14,725 nucleotides of DNA from Methylobacterium sp. (GCA_020252865.1 JADCCH010000213.1:1-14725); one strand, 5' to 3'. Shown: positions 1-8,914, numbered from the stretch's first letter. Program-made: numbers and translations. The notes: generated by a model not told the origin, from the sequence alone.

Positions 1-1504
1 CTCTGGCATAGGCCGCGAAATCCGGGTTCTTCAATTCGGTGGCCGAGACACGGCCTGGGAATTCCCGCTCCTGATGCATGCGGATGGTGCCATACATGCG
101 GTTGTCGATGACGAGCACGATGATTGGAAGATCATATTGCATGGCGGTCGCGAAATCCTGCCCGTTCATCAGGAAGCAGCCATCGCCGGCGAAGGCGACC
201 ACCATCTTCTCCGGGAAGGCGCGCTTCACGCCCACGGCCGCTGGCACGCCATAGCCCATGGAGCCGGAGGTCGGCGCAGCCTGCGTCGCGTAGCCGTTGA
301 ACATGTAATAGCGGTGAAGCCAGGTCGCATAATTCCCCGCGCCGTTGCAGAGCACGGAATCCGCCGGAAGGTTATCCCGGAGATAGGCCATCACCGGGCC
401 CATCTGCAAAGTGCCGGGAATGTTCGTCGGAACTTCGGTCCATTTCCGGTATTCGGCGTGGAGTGCGGCCTTGGCGTCGCTCCAGGGCCTTTCCTTCGGC
501 GGCTGAAGTGTCTGCAGCGCGGCGGCGAAACCCTCCATGCTCGCATGGATGGGCAACTTCGTCGCATAGACGCGGCCGAGTTCCTCCGCGCCTGGATGGA
601 CATGGATGAGCCTTCCGCCATCGCCGGGAATGTCCAGCAGCGAATAACCCTGCGAGGGCATCTCGCCGAGGCGCGCGCCAATCGCGAGGATGAGGTCGGC
701 GTCGCGGATGTATTGCAGCAGCGGCGGGTTCGGCCCGATGCCGAGATTGCCGACATACTGGCCGTGCCGCTCAGGGAAGAGCATCTGCCGGCGGAAGGAG
801 TTCGAGACCGGCAGGTCGAAGGCTTCTGCGAAACGCACGAGGCGGCCTACCGCCTGCTGGTTCCAGCCGGTGCCGCCGACAATCACGATGGGCTTCTTCG
901 CGGCCCAGAGCCGCTTCTGGAGCTGCGCCATCTGCGAGAGCGACGGGTGCGTCTCGAGCGGCTCCACGAAGGGCGCATCGGCGACCGCCGCCATCTCGGT
1001 CAGCATGTCCTCCGGCAGCGCGATCACCACCGGGCCCTTGCGGCCGGACATGGCGACATGGAAAGCCCGATGGATGATCTCGGGAATGCGCCGGGCATCG
1101 TCGATCTCGGTGGTCCATTTGGTCATGGAGCCGAAGACATCGCGGTAATCGAGTTCCTGGAAGGCGCCACGCTCGCGCGCAGCGCGCTCGATCTGCCCCA
1201 CGAACAGAATGAGCGGAATCGAATCCTGATGCGCGATATGGATCGCCGGCGCGGCATTGAGCGCACCCGGACCGCGGGTGACGAAGCAGATGCCGGGACG
1301 GCCGGTGAGGCGCCCCACCGCATCGGCCATCATGCAGGCCCCGCCCTCCTGCCGGCAGACCGTGACGCGGATCGAGGCGTCATGCAGGCTGTCGAGCACC
1401 GCGAGGTAGCTCTCGCCCGGCACGCAGAAGATGTCAGTCACCTGCTGCTTGACGAGTTGCGCCACGAGGATATCGGCGGCGCGGCGGGGAGCGATGGCGG
1501 TCAT
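1..1504 (-). CDS. ThDP-dependent enzyme, acetolactate-synthase-like (3' end beyond window)
   Basis: This leftward frame stays open from ATG at 1504 to the window edge. About 501 codons are visible, and family members run to about 550, so roughly the last tenth is missing. The N-terminal pyrimidine-binding domain has PGESYLAVLD and CRQEGG; E53 of CRQEGG matches the glutamate that activates the ThDP aminopyrimidine ring. A central domain follows (IVIVGGTGWN). The C-terminal PP domain has GDGCFLMNGQ with D441 and, 27 residues later, N468 in IDNRMYG, the usual Mg-diphosphate ligands. The architecture is that of the acetolactate synthase/benzoylformate decarboxylase/2-hydroxyacyl-CoA lyase superfamily. 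The oxalyl-CoA decarboxylase-type segment is not seen (CFVTRGPGALNA occupies that place). The start lies 2 nt after the CoA-transferase stop, so co-translation is likely. Acting with that CoA-transferase on an acyl-CoA is inference. True acetolactate synthase is less likely because no small regulatory subunit gene is visible, although the left flank is unseen. Confidence 0.9.
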   Translation of the reverse strand, partial: MTAIAPRRAADILVAQLVKQQVTDIFCVPGESYLAVLDSLHDASIRVTVCRQEGGACMMADAVGRLTGRPGICFVTRGPGALNAAPAIHIAHQDSIPLILFVGQIERAARERGAFQELDYRDVFGSMTKWTTEIDDARRIPEIIHRAFHVAMSGRKGPVVIALPEDMLTEMAAVADAPFVEPLETHPSLSQMAQLQKRLWAAKKPIVIVGGTGWNQQAVGRLVRFAEAFDLPVSNSFRRQMLFPERHGQYVGNLGIGPNPPLLQYIRDADLILAIGARLGEMPSQGYSLLDIPGDGGRLIHVHPGAEELGRVYATKLPIHASMEGFAAALQTLQPPKERPWSDAKAALHAEYRKWTEVPTNIPGTLQMGPVMAYLRDNLPADSVLCNGAGNYATWLHRYYMFNGYATQAAPTSGSMGYGVPAAVGVKRAFPEKMVVAFAGDGCFLMNGQDFATAMQYDLPIIVLVIDNRMYGTIRMHQEREFPGRVSATELKNPDFAAYAR

Positions 1505-1506
1505 GA

Positions 1507-2694
1507 TCAGCCCTGTCTGCGGGAGTTCCAGTTCGGATCGGCCAGGATTTCGGACGTATGCTGCCCGAGGCCGGGCGCGTGGCGCGGCGAGATCTGCGGC
1601 TCGCCGTCGAGCAGAAACGCGGATCGCACGGAGGGCACCGTGCCCGCTTCGGCCTCCGGGTTTGCAAGGTTCACGCGCACCCGGCGATGCATCACCTGCG
1701 GGTCGGCGAAGACCTCGCCGAGATCGTTGATCGGCCCGGCCGGCACGCCCGCCGCTTCGAGCCGCGCGAGGATCTCCACCTTGGGGATTTTCGCGGTGAG
1801 CGCGGAAAGGGCCGGCACGAGGGTCGCGCGCTTCTCCACGCGATCGCGATTGGTGGCGTAATCCGGGTTGGTGGCGAGTTCTTCCCCGCCGATCGCCGCG
1901 CAGAGCTTGCGATATTGCCCGTCATTGCCGCTCGCGATGATGATGTAGCCATCCGCGACCGGAAACACCTCATAGGGCACGATGTTCGGGTGGGCATTGC
2001 CGAGGCGTTTCGGTGTCTTGCCCGAAACGAGATAATTCAGCGCCTGATTGCCGAGCACCGCGATCTGGCTGTCGAGCAAAGCACAATCGATCGTGGCACC
2101 CTCGCCCGTGGCATCGCGCCGGCGCAGGGCCGCAAGGATCGCGACGCTCGCATACATGCCGGTGAAGATATCCGCAGTTGCATAGCCTGCCTTGGTCGGT
2201 TGTCCCTCGGGCTGGCCGGTGATGTCCATCGCGCCGGCCATTCCCTGGATCAGGAAATCATAGCCCGCGCGGGCCGCATAGGGCCCGTCCTGCCCGAAAC
2301 CGGTGATGGAGGTATAGATGAGCGATGGCTTCAGCTTGCGCAGGCTTTCAGCATCGAGCCCGTATTTCGCGAGGCCGCCGACCTTGAAATTCTCGACCAC
2401 GACATCGGCCGCGCGCACGAGATCGCGGATCATCGCGATATCCTCGGCGCTTTCGAAATCCGCCTCGATGGAACGCTTTCCCCGGTTGCAGGCGTGGAAA
2501 TAGGCCGCGCCGAGATCGCCGCCACCGGCCTTTACCACGAAGGGAGGGCCCCAGGCGCGCGTATCGTCGCCCGCGCCCTTGCGCTCGACCTTCACGACAT
2601 CCGCCCCGAGATCGGCCAGCGTCTGCCCCACCCAGGGCCCGGCGAGAATGCGCGCGAGTTCGAGAACCTTCAATCCCTCAAGCGGCCTGGTCAT
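1507..2694 (-). CDS. CaiB/BaiF family class III CoA-transferase
   Basis: This 395-aa protein has the normal length for class III (formyl-CoA transferase type) CoA-transferases, which move CoA between carboxylic acids through an aspartyl-CoA thioester. It opens with PLEGLKVLELARILAGPWVG and LADLGADVVKVE, the typical N-terminal block. VENFKVGGLAKYGLD and YTSITGFGQDGPYA follow. D175 in TADIFTGMYA matches the catalytic aspartate (Asp169 in Frc). The C-terminal half carries PNIVPYEVFPVADGYI and EVFADPQVMHR, also typical. The frame is open further upstream, but ATG 2694 is chosen because GGGGAG (2704-2699) lies 4 nt before it and the family's N-terminus begins there. It overlaps the end of the TraX-like gene by 17 nt and is followed after 2 nt by the ThDP enzyme. 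Substrate is not readable; a short dicarboxylic or 2-hydroxy acid would fit the neighbour. Confidence 0.93.
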   Translation of the reverse strand: MTRPLEGLKVLELARILAGPWVGQTLADLGADVVKVERKGAGDDTRAWGPPFVVKAGGGDLGAAYFHACNRGKRSIEADFESAEDIAMIRDLVRAADVVVENFKVGGLAKYGLDAESLRKLKPSLIYTSITGFGQDGPYAARAGYDFLIQGMAGAMDITGQPEGQPTKAGYATADIFTGMYASVAILAALRRRDATGEGATIDCALLDSQIAVLGNQALNYLVSGKTPKRLGNAHPNIVPYEVFPVADGYIIIASGNDGQYRKLCAAIGGEELATNPDYATNRDRVEKRATLVPALSALTAKIPKVEILARLEAAGVPAGPINDLGEVFADPQVMHRRVRVNLANPEAEAGTVPSVRSAFLLDGEPQISPRHAPGLGQHTSEILADPNWNSRRQG

Positions 2695-3535
2695 CGGTCT
2701 CCCCGGTTTCGGTGTCCTCGCCGTCGGTGGACCACAAGCTGCCGAGCGCCGCAAGCAGCACGATCTGCGCGGCATAGATTTCGAGGCTGTGCCGCCCGCA
2801 GAACCGCAAGGCCTGTCGCAGGCCGGGCGGAGGCTGGAACCTTGAATCCCCGCGCCGGAAATCCCGGAGGATCATCGCAATGGCGCCGAGCCCCAGCACC
2901 AGAAGCCCCGTGTTCAGAAGGCCGAAACCATAATCCCGCTGCTCCACCACGGCATAGACCGCGAAGGCGACCAAAGCAGCAAAATCACGCAAGGGCCCAA
3001 CGGAGGCATCGGCCAGCATCTTGCGATGCATCAGCCCGAATGTCGCGAAAAGCCAGCCCTCCGCACCATATTCGAGCCAGGGATTGACGAGCGGCATCAG
3101 CAGGGCACAGCCAAGAAGCAGAAGCACCAACCGCAGGAAGCTTCGCTCGATAAACCGCTCCACGATCGGCAGGGCGAGACGGATGAGCGCGAAGTTGAAA
3201 AGGATGTTCAATTGCACATCCTCCAGCGCGCCGAGCCAGAGATAATCCGCGCCCGTGAGCAAGATGCCGAGCGCCAGCCAACTCCACGGGATCTCCCGCC
3301 TGCGGGCAAAGCCGATGAGGAAGAAGAAGATCGGGACGCCAAGCCGCCCGATGACGCGCAGGATCGCCCAGTCATCCCCGAGGAAATGCCCAATATGGTC
3401 GACAAGGATGAGCAGAAGTGCGGTGGCCTTCAGCACATCGGTCGTGGTCACCGGCGGAGCGGGAAGGCGAGGTTCGGCCGTGGTCACGCGCGATTTTCCG
3501 TGAAAACACTTCCCGGAGAGAGCCCGGCTCACCAC
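2678..3535 (-). CDS. TraX-family integral membrane protein (putative acyl/acetyltransferase)
   Basis: Up to 285 aa, strongly hydrophobic, with about seven to eight predicted membrane segments. After a short hydrophilic N-terminus comes TDVLKATALLLILVDHIGHF, the LKxxAL...DHIG signature of the TraX family, followed by VIGRLGVPIFFFLIGF. Near the end, CGRHSLEIYAAQIVLL resembles the last helix of TraX and of related membrane acyltransferases. The F-plasmid TraX N-acetylates pilin; chromosomal relatives are mostly uncharacterised. No conjugation gene is visible here, so a pilin substrate is unlikely. The start is uncertain. GTG 3535 gives the longest form but GGAG sits almost on top of it; GTG 3487 (269 aa) has GGAA 8 nt upstream and may be the true start. 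It is the first gene of the leftward operon and overlaps the CoA-transferase by 17 nt. Coupling to CoA metabolism is suggestive but unproven. Confidence 0.8.
   Translation of the reverse strand: MVSRALSGKCFHGKSRVTTAEPRLPAPPVTTTDVLKATALLLILVDHIGHFLGDDWAILRVIGRLGVPIFFFLIGFARRREIPWSWLALGILLTGADYLWLGALEDVQLNILFNFALIRLALPIVERFIERSFLRLVLLLLGCALLMPLVNPWLEYGAEGWLFATFGLMHRKMLADASVGPLRDFAALVAFAVYAVVEQRDYGFGLLNTGLLVLGLGAIAMILRDFRRGDSRFQPPPGLRQALRFCGRHSLEIYAAQIVLLAALGSLWSTDGEDTETGETDDQAA
2699..2704 (-). promoter_or_regulatory. ribosome binding site of the CoA-transferase gene, inside traX
   Basis: On the minus strand GGGGAG precedes ATG 2694 by 4 nt. It lies within the last codons of the TraX-like gene, so ribosomes finishing that gene pass directly over it. 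It fixes the start of the CoA-transferase among several in-frame possibilities and suggests translational coupling. Confidence 0.6.
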
Positions 3536-3539
3536 TCCG

Positions 3540-3551
3540 TGTCAAATGACA
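3540..3551. promoter_or_regulatory. 12-bp palindrome, possible operator before the traX operon
   Basis: TGTCA-AA-TGACA forms a perfect inverted repeat with 5-bp arms, 4 bp upstream of the longest traX start. It lies in the 158-bp divergent gap before the six-helix membrane protein gene. The gap also has a spaced inverted repeat (3497-3507 with 3577-3588, TCCGTGAAAAC/GTTTTTCACGGA). A regulator site is possible, but no regulator gene lies nearby and a 5-bp dyad can arise by chance. Confidence 0.25.
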
Positions 3552-3680
3552 AAGCCGAATGAGCCCATCATTCCGCGTTTTTCACGGAGCGCTGGCCAAG
3601 ACGTGATCAATCGTGGTTTCCCCGCGCGGCCAAGCTTGGCGCATGTTTTCCCGCGAGGGCGGGGACAGAGGGTCCTGGCC

Positions 3681-3688
3681 GAGGGGGG
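3681..3688 (+). promoter_or_regulatory. ribosome binding site deciding the start at 3694
   Basis: GAGGGGGG lies 5 nt before ATG 3694. Earlier in-frame starts at 3613 and 3643 lack such a site and would add a low-complexity, arginine-rich extension that does not look like part of the membrane protein. The start at 3694 is therefore preferred. Confidence 0.55.
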
Positions 3689-3693
3689 TTGCC

Positions 3694-4329
3694 ATGACGA
3701 TGATGGACCATTCCGCGCCGAGATTCGCGGTTCCTTCGACGCGCACGATCATCAATCTTGCCATCGGCGGCGCCGTTGGCCTCGCGATCTGGGAGGTCTG
3801 GGCGCGGGTCTTCACGAAATGGGTTCTGGGTTATCCGCTGGAGCCGTCGGGGCTTATCGATGCCATCGCGCAGCACCAGTTCGGGCTGTCGGTGCCCTAT
3901 CTCATTCGAGAAGCCCTGCACTATGCGGTCGGCATCCTCGGCTACCCCATCGCCTACTGGATCATTTCCCGCTTCATTCCGCGCTGGAGCCTCCTGCTCG
4001 ATGCGAGCGTGTTCTTCACCTTCACGGCGGGCACGGTATTCCATGCGATGCAGGGTGGAGCAACGCTGGGGACGCTGGTCTTCTGGATCGTGGCGACCGG
4101 GTTCATCGCCACGCGTTTCATCAACGGCAACGAGCGCCTGCGCGACAGCCTCGCCTGGGGCACCTTCACCTGGCTCAACGCACTGGGCATCATGGCGCCG
4201 ATTGGCGGCCTCTCCTTCTACCTTCTCGGTGAAGGCGGGCAGCTTTCCTTCATGAGCTTTGTCGGCCACGTGATCTATGGCGCGGTGGCGGCCTGGATCT
4301 TCGAGGCGCGGGAAGACCGGGCGGCGTGA
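3694..4329 (+). CDS. six-helix integral membrane protein of unknown function
   Basis: A 211-aa protein that I do not recognise. Hydrophobic stretches at about residues 18-38, 75-94, 99-118, 123-141, 158-178 and 186-204 suggest six transmembrane helices, with a short charged C-terminal tail (EAREDRAA). Features that may be functional are aromatic/polar residues near helix ends: W33/W36 and R38 after the first helix, H76 and Y85 in the second, and H117 in FTFTAGTVFHAMQ. There is no signal peptide motif and no enzyme signature. It is divergent from the traX operon and ends only 12 nt from the stop of the converging aldehyde dehydrogenase gene. Faint thematic similarity to small inner-membrane proteins such as YagU (GH near the last helix) is too weak for a name. 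Codon use and GC content match the neighbours, so this looks like a resident gene. Confidence 0.75.
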   Translation: MTMMDHSAPRFAVPSTRTIINLAIGGAVGLAIWEVWARVFTKWVLGYPLEPSGLIDAIAQHQFGLSVPYLIREALHYAVGILGYPIAYWIISRFIPRWSLLLDASVFFTFTAGTVFHAMQGGATLGTLVFWIVATGFIATRFINGNERLRDSLAWGTFTWLNALGIMAPIGGLSFYLLGEGGQLSFMSFVGHVIYGAVAAWIFEAREDRAA

Positions 4330-4341
4330 AGCCGCCTCGCC

Positions 4342-5916
<1,575 letters not shown>

Positions 5917-6011
5917 TCCATGGATGGTCGCGCCTCAGGCCGGGCGCGTTGCTGGATTGGCCGATAAGCTAGCGAAGCTTTGCGGCGGTTGCGAGGGCGG
6001 CGGGAAGGCGA
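5917..6011. promoter_or_regulatory. divergent promoter region between aldehyde dehydrogenase and FAD oxidoreductase
   Basis: This 95-bp gap must contain start signals for both divergent genes. It holds an inverted repeat, AAGCT (5966-5970) and AGCTT (5976-5980), separated by AGCGA, near the middle, a reasonable place for a shared operator. GGGAAGG ends 3 nt before ATG 6012 and serves as the ribosome binding site for the oxidoreductase. No convincing -35/-10 pair can be picked by eye. Confidence 0.35.
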
Positions 6012-7196
6012 ATGGCAGAGAATCATGACGTGGTTATTGCGGGCGGGGCGGTGATCGGCTCCTCCACTGCCTGGCATCTCGCCGCGCATCCCGGTTTTCC
6101 CGGCCGCGTCCTGGTGGTCGAGCCGGATATGACCTACCAGCGTTCGGCCTCGGCCCTCTCGGCCGGTTCCATCCGGCAGCAATTCAGCCAGCCGGTGAAC
6201 ATCGCGATCTCGCTCTATGGAATCGGGTTTCTGCGTGCGATCGGCGAGATCCTCGCCGTGGAAAGTGACCGCCCAAATGTGGGCCTGCACGAGGGCGGCT
6301 ATCTTTATCTCGGCGAGGAAGCCCATCGCGAAGGCTTCGCCGCGAACAACGCCATCCAGTGCGAGATGGGCGCCGATATCGCGCTGCTGGATGCGGCCGA
6401 GCTGAAGCGGACCTTCCCCTGGCTCGAGACATCCGACCTCGCCATCGGCTCCTATGGCGTTTCGGGTGAAGGCTGGTTCGATGGCTATGGACTGATGCAG
6501 GCCTTTCGCACGAAGGCGCGGTCGCTCGGCGTCGAATATCGCAAGGGGCGTGTCACGGGCGTGGAAATCGCGAGCGGCCGCGTGACCGGCGTGACCCTCG
6601 AGGATGGCAGCCGCATCGGTTGCGCTGCGCTGGTCAATGCCGCCGGCGCTTCCGGCGCGCGCGCGCTCTCGGCCGCGATGGGTTTTCCCGTGCCGGTCTA
6701 CGCGAAGAAGCGCAGCGTTTTCAGCTTCTCCTGCAAGGAGGCCTTGCCGCGCCATCCGCTCATCATCGACAAATCAGGCGTGTGGTGGCGGCCCGAGGGC
6801 GAGGGCTACATCACCGGCTATTCGCCGGATGATCTTGACGAGACCGATCACGGAACCGATTTCGCGGTGGATTGGGCGCTATTCGAAGAGGTGATCTGGC
6901 CGGCGCTCGCCACGCGCATCCCCGCCTTCGAGGCGATCCGTCCGGGACGCGCCTGGGCCGGGCATTACGACATGAACCTGCTCGACCACAACGCGCTGGT
7001 GGGCCGGGTGCCGGGCCTCGTCAACGGCTTCATCGCCTGTGGTTTCTCCGGCCACGGCTTGCAACAAGCCCCTGCCATGGGGCGCGGCCTGGCCGAACTC
7101 ATCGCGGAGGGGCGCTACACCAGCCTCGACCTCGCGGACCTCTCGCCCGAACGCGTGCTGGCGAACACACCGCTGCTCGAACGGAACGTGATCTAG
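6012..7196 (+). CDS. FAD-dependent oxidoreductase, DAO/FOXRED1-like (amine or amino-acid oxidase/dehydrogenase)
   Basis: A 394-aa protein with the D-amino-acid-oxidase fold. The N-terminal dinucleotide-binding motif VVIAGGAVIGSSTAWHL (residues 7-23) has Ala in place of the third Gly of GGGxxG, a variant I recall from FOXRED1-like proteins. The acidic end of beta-2 follows in VVEPD. SAGSIRQQFSQPVN, LVNAAGASG and, at the C-terminus, FIACGFSGHGLQQAPAMGRG (the second FAD-contacting block) place it in the sarcosine/pipecolate oxidase-like group. Such enzymes oxidise secondary amines or amino acids. The divergent ALDH7-type dehydrogenase makes L-pipecolate, saccharopine or a related lysine intermediate attractive substrates, but that is inference. 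ATG 6012 has GGGAAGG just upstream. Its TAG stop lies inside the left end (CTAGAGC) of the RIME-like repeat. Cytoplasmic, no signal peptide. Confidence 0.88.
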   Translation: MAENHDVVIAGGAVIGSSTAWHLAAHPGFPGRVLVVEPDMTYQRSASALSAGSIRQQFSQPVNIAISLYGIGFLRAIGEILAVESDRPNVGLHEGGYLYLGEEAHREGFAANNAIQCEMGADIALLDAAELKRTFPWLETSDLAIGSYGVSGEGWFDGYGLMQAFRTKARSLGVEYRKGRVTGVEIASGRVTGVTLEDGSRIGCAALVNAAGASGARALSAAMGFPVPVYAKKRSVFSFSCKEALPRHPLIIDKSGVWWRPEGEGYITGYSPDDLDETDHGTDFAVDWALFEEVIWPALATRIPAFEAIRPGRAWAGHYDMNLLDHNALVGRVPGLVNGFIACGFSGHGLQQAPAMGRGLAELIAEGRYTSLDLADLSPERVLANTPLLERNVI

Positions 7197-7300
7197 AGCG
7201 GACTCCGACCTGACTGAAAGAGGCCGTCCGCGCTCATTTCTGATTGTTTCGCGCATTTTCTCCGATCAACCGGTATCCACTTGATCGAAAAATGCTCTAG
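7193..7300. repeat. RIME-like palindromic intergenic repeat, complete copy (108 bp)
   Basis: The element is bounded by perfect 7-bp terminal inverted repeats, CTAGAGC (7193-7199) and GCTCTAG (7294-7300). Its left half contains GCGGAC (7198-7203) paired with GTCCGC (7226-7231). Its right half is a strong hairpin: GCATTTT (7253-7259) with AAAATGC (7289-7295) and CGATCAA (7263-7269) with TTGATCG (7281-7287), around an 11-nt loop. Read on the minus strand, it begins AGAGCATTTTTCGATCAAG, a start familiar from rhizobial intergenic mosaic elements. A second, diverged copy starts at 14664. It fills the whole gap between two convergent genes and probably acts as a two-way transcript end or mRNA stabiliser. 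Both flanking genes take their TAG stop from its CTAG ends. Confidence 0.8.
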
Positions 7301-8790
7301 GCCGTCAGCGTGCGCCGCACGGCGTCCTTCCACAGCGCGAGACGCTTCTCGCGCGTCTCCTTCGGCATGGCGGGCGTGAACCGGCGCTCGAGCGCCCAGC
7401 TTTTCACGAATTCCGCCTCTTCCGGATAAATCCCGCTCGCGAGCCCGGCGAGATAGGCGGCACCGAGTGCCGTGGTCTCCAGCACCTTCGGCCGATCCAC
7501 CGCCGCGCCGAGCAAATCCGCAAGACGCTGCATGGTCCAGTCGCTCGCGGTCATGCCGCCATCGACGCGCAGGACCGTTTCCGCGCCGTGGCACGCCCAA
7601 TCCGCATGCATCGCTTCGAGCAGGTCGGCGGTCTGGAAGGCCACGCTTTCGAGTGCCGCGCGGGCGAATTCCGCCGGGCCGGAATTGCGCGTGAGGCCGT
7701 AGATCGCGCCGCGCGCCTCCGCATCCCAATAGGGCGCGCCGAGGCCCACGAAAGCGGGCACGAGAATCACATCCTGTTTGTCGTCCGCCTGTTCCGCGAG
7801 ATCACCGGTCTCGCGCGCGCTTTGGATGATCTTCAGGCCGTCGCGCAGCCATTGCACGGCCGCGCCTGCGATGAAGATCGAGCCTTCCAGCGCATAATGC
7901 CGCTTTCCGGCGAGTTGATAGGCCACGGTTGTCAGCAGCCGATTGCGCGAGGGCACCGGCTCCGTGCCGGTATTCAGAAGCGCGAAGCAGCCGGTGCCAT
8001 AGGTCGATTTCATCATGCCCGGCGAGAAGCAGGCCTGGCCCACCAGTGCCGCCTGCTGATCGCCTGCCACACCGCGGATGGGAACCGGCCGCCCGAGGAT
8101 CGCGGGATCGGTCATCCCGAAATCACCGGCGCAATCGCGGATCTCCGGCAGGAGGCTCGCGGGGATATCGAAGAGCTTCAGCATTTCCGGGTCCCATTGG
8201 CCGGTGCGCAGGTCCATCAGCAAGGTGCGCGAGGCATTGGTGGCATCGGTCGCATGGACCTTGCCGCCCGTGAGCCGCCAGATGAGGAAGCAATCGATCG
8301 TGCCGCAGGCGAGCCTGCCGGCCGCCGCCGCCGCACGCAGGCCCGGCACATGCTCGAGCATCCAGGCGATCTTGGTGGCGGAGAAATAAGGGTCGAGCCG
8401 AAGACCCGTGCGGTCCGAAACGAACGGTTCGAGCCCCCTTCCGCGCAGATCCGCGCATATCTCGGCCGTGCGGCGATCCTGCCAGACCAGCGCATGATGG
8501 ACGGGCTTCCCGGTCTCCCGATCCCAGATGACGATGGTTTCGCGCTGGTTCGTGATGCCGATCGCGGCAGGCTGCGCCTCGCCCTTCGCGATCGCCTCGC
8601 GCATGGTCGCGAGAACCGTTTGCCAGATTTCCCCGGCATCATGTTCCACATGGCCGGAAGCCGGGAAAATCTGGCGGAATTCCTGCTGCCCCGTCGCGAC
8701 CGGTTTCAGCGCCGCATCGAAGAGGATGGCCCGGCTCGATGTCGTGCCCTGATCAATCGCGAGCACGTGCCCCTTGCCTTGGCCTTCCAT
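7297..8790 (-). CDS. glpK: glycerol kinase
   Basis: A 497-aa FGGY-family kinase that phosphorylates glycerol to sn-glycerol 3-phosphate with ATP in the cytoplasm. Visible motifs are [11 protein letters not shown] (phosphate-1 loop), NQRET with R83/E84, DPYFS with Y135 and [13 protein letters not shown] with D244/Q245. These are the glycerol contacts known from E. coli GlpK and fall at nearly the same positions. [14 protein letters not shown] and [15 protein letters not shown] complete the family. The fructose-1,6-bisphosphate loop of E. coli (GGTR before the IPI strand) is replaced by LGRP, so that feedback control may be absent. Start: GGGGG (8801-8797) sits 6 nt before ATG 8790; ATG 8796, two codons earlier, is the alternative. 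The TAG stop lies inside the RIME-like repeat. No glpD, glpF or regulator is adjacent. It is divergent from pyc across a 240-bp region. Confidence 0.96.
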   Translation of the reverse strand: MEGQGKGHVLAIDQGTTSSRAILFDAALKPVATGQQEFRQIFPASGHVEHDAGEIWQTVLATMREAIAKGEAQPAAIGITNQRETIVIWDRETGKPVHHALVWQDRRTAEICADLRGRGLEPFVSDRTGLRLDPYFSATKIAWMLEHVPGLRAAAAAGRLACGTIDCFLIWRLTGGKVHATDATNASRTLLMDLRTGQWDPEMLKLFDIPASLLPEIRDCAGDFGMTDPAILGRPVPIRGVAGDQQAALVGQACFSPGMMKSTYGTGCFALLNTGTEPVPSRNRLLTTVAYQLAGKRHYALEGSIFIAGAAVQWLRDGLKIIQSARETGDLAEQADDKQDVILVPAFVGLGAPYWDAEARGAIYGLTRNSGPAEFARAALESVAFQTADLLEAMHADWACHGAETVLRVDGGMTASDWTMQRLADLLGAAVDRPKVLETTALGAAYLAGLASGIYPEEAEFVKSWALERRFTPAMPKETREKRLALWKDAVRRTLTA

Positions 8791-8875
8791 GGTCATCCCC
8801 CGATGGTCCTGCCGTTTTTTGACAGAGAAGCCGGTCGTTGGAACAATTTCAAGCGAGGGGCGAAAACAGAGGCAA

Positions 8876-8914
8876 TTTGCAGTTTTTTGCATGGGGGTAC
8901 TGCACAAAATGCAG
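8876..8914. promoter_or_regulatory. cluster of TGCA boxes, probable operator
   Basis: TTTGCA occurs at 8876-8881 and again at 8886-8891, exactly 10 bp apart. A 15-bp dyad CTGCA-CAAAA-TGCAG follows at 8900-8914. Four TGCA tetramers within 38 bp, on about one helical face, suggest a multimeric regulator. TTTGCA half-sites recall the ScfR/PccR/RamB-type regulators of short-chain acyl-CoA metabolism, whose consensus is TTTGCAAA; that link is only inference. The site is well placed to control pyc, glpK or both. Confidence 0.4.

Noticed and set aside
1..1504. Oxalyl-CoA decarboxylase (oxc) for the ThDP enzyme
   Set aside because: The gene order suggests it, but the N-terminal active-site context (CRQEGG, CFVTRGPGALNA) is not the oxc type, so the specific name was not used.
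74..1861. 595-codon plus-strand open frame
   Set aside because: It lies antisense to the ThDP enzyme and the CoA-transferase, both of which show full family motifs. The plus-strand product has none.
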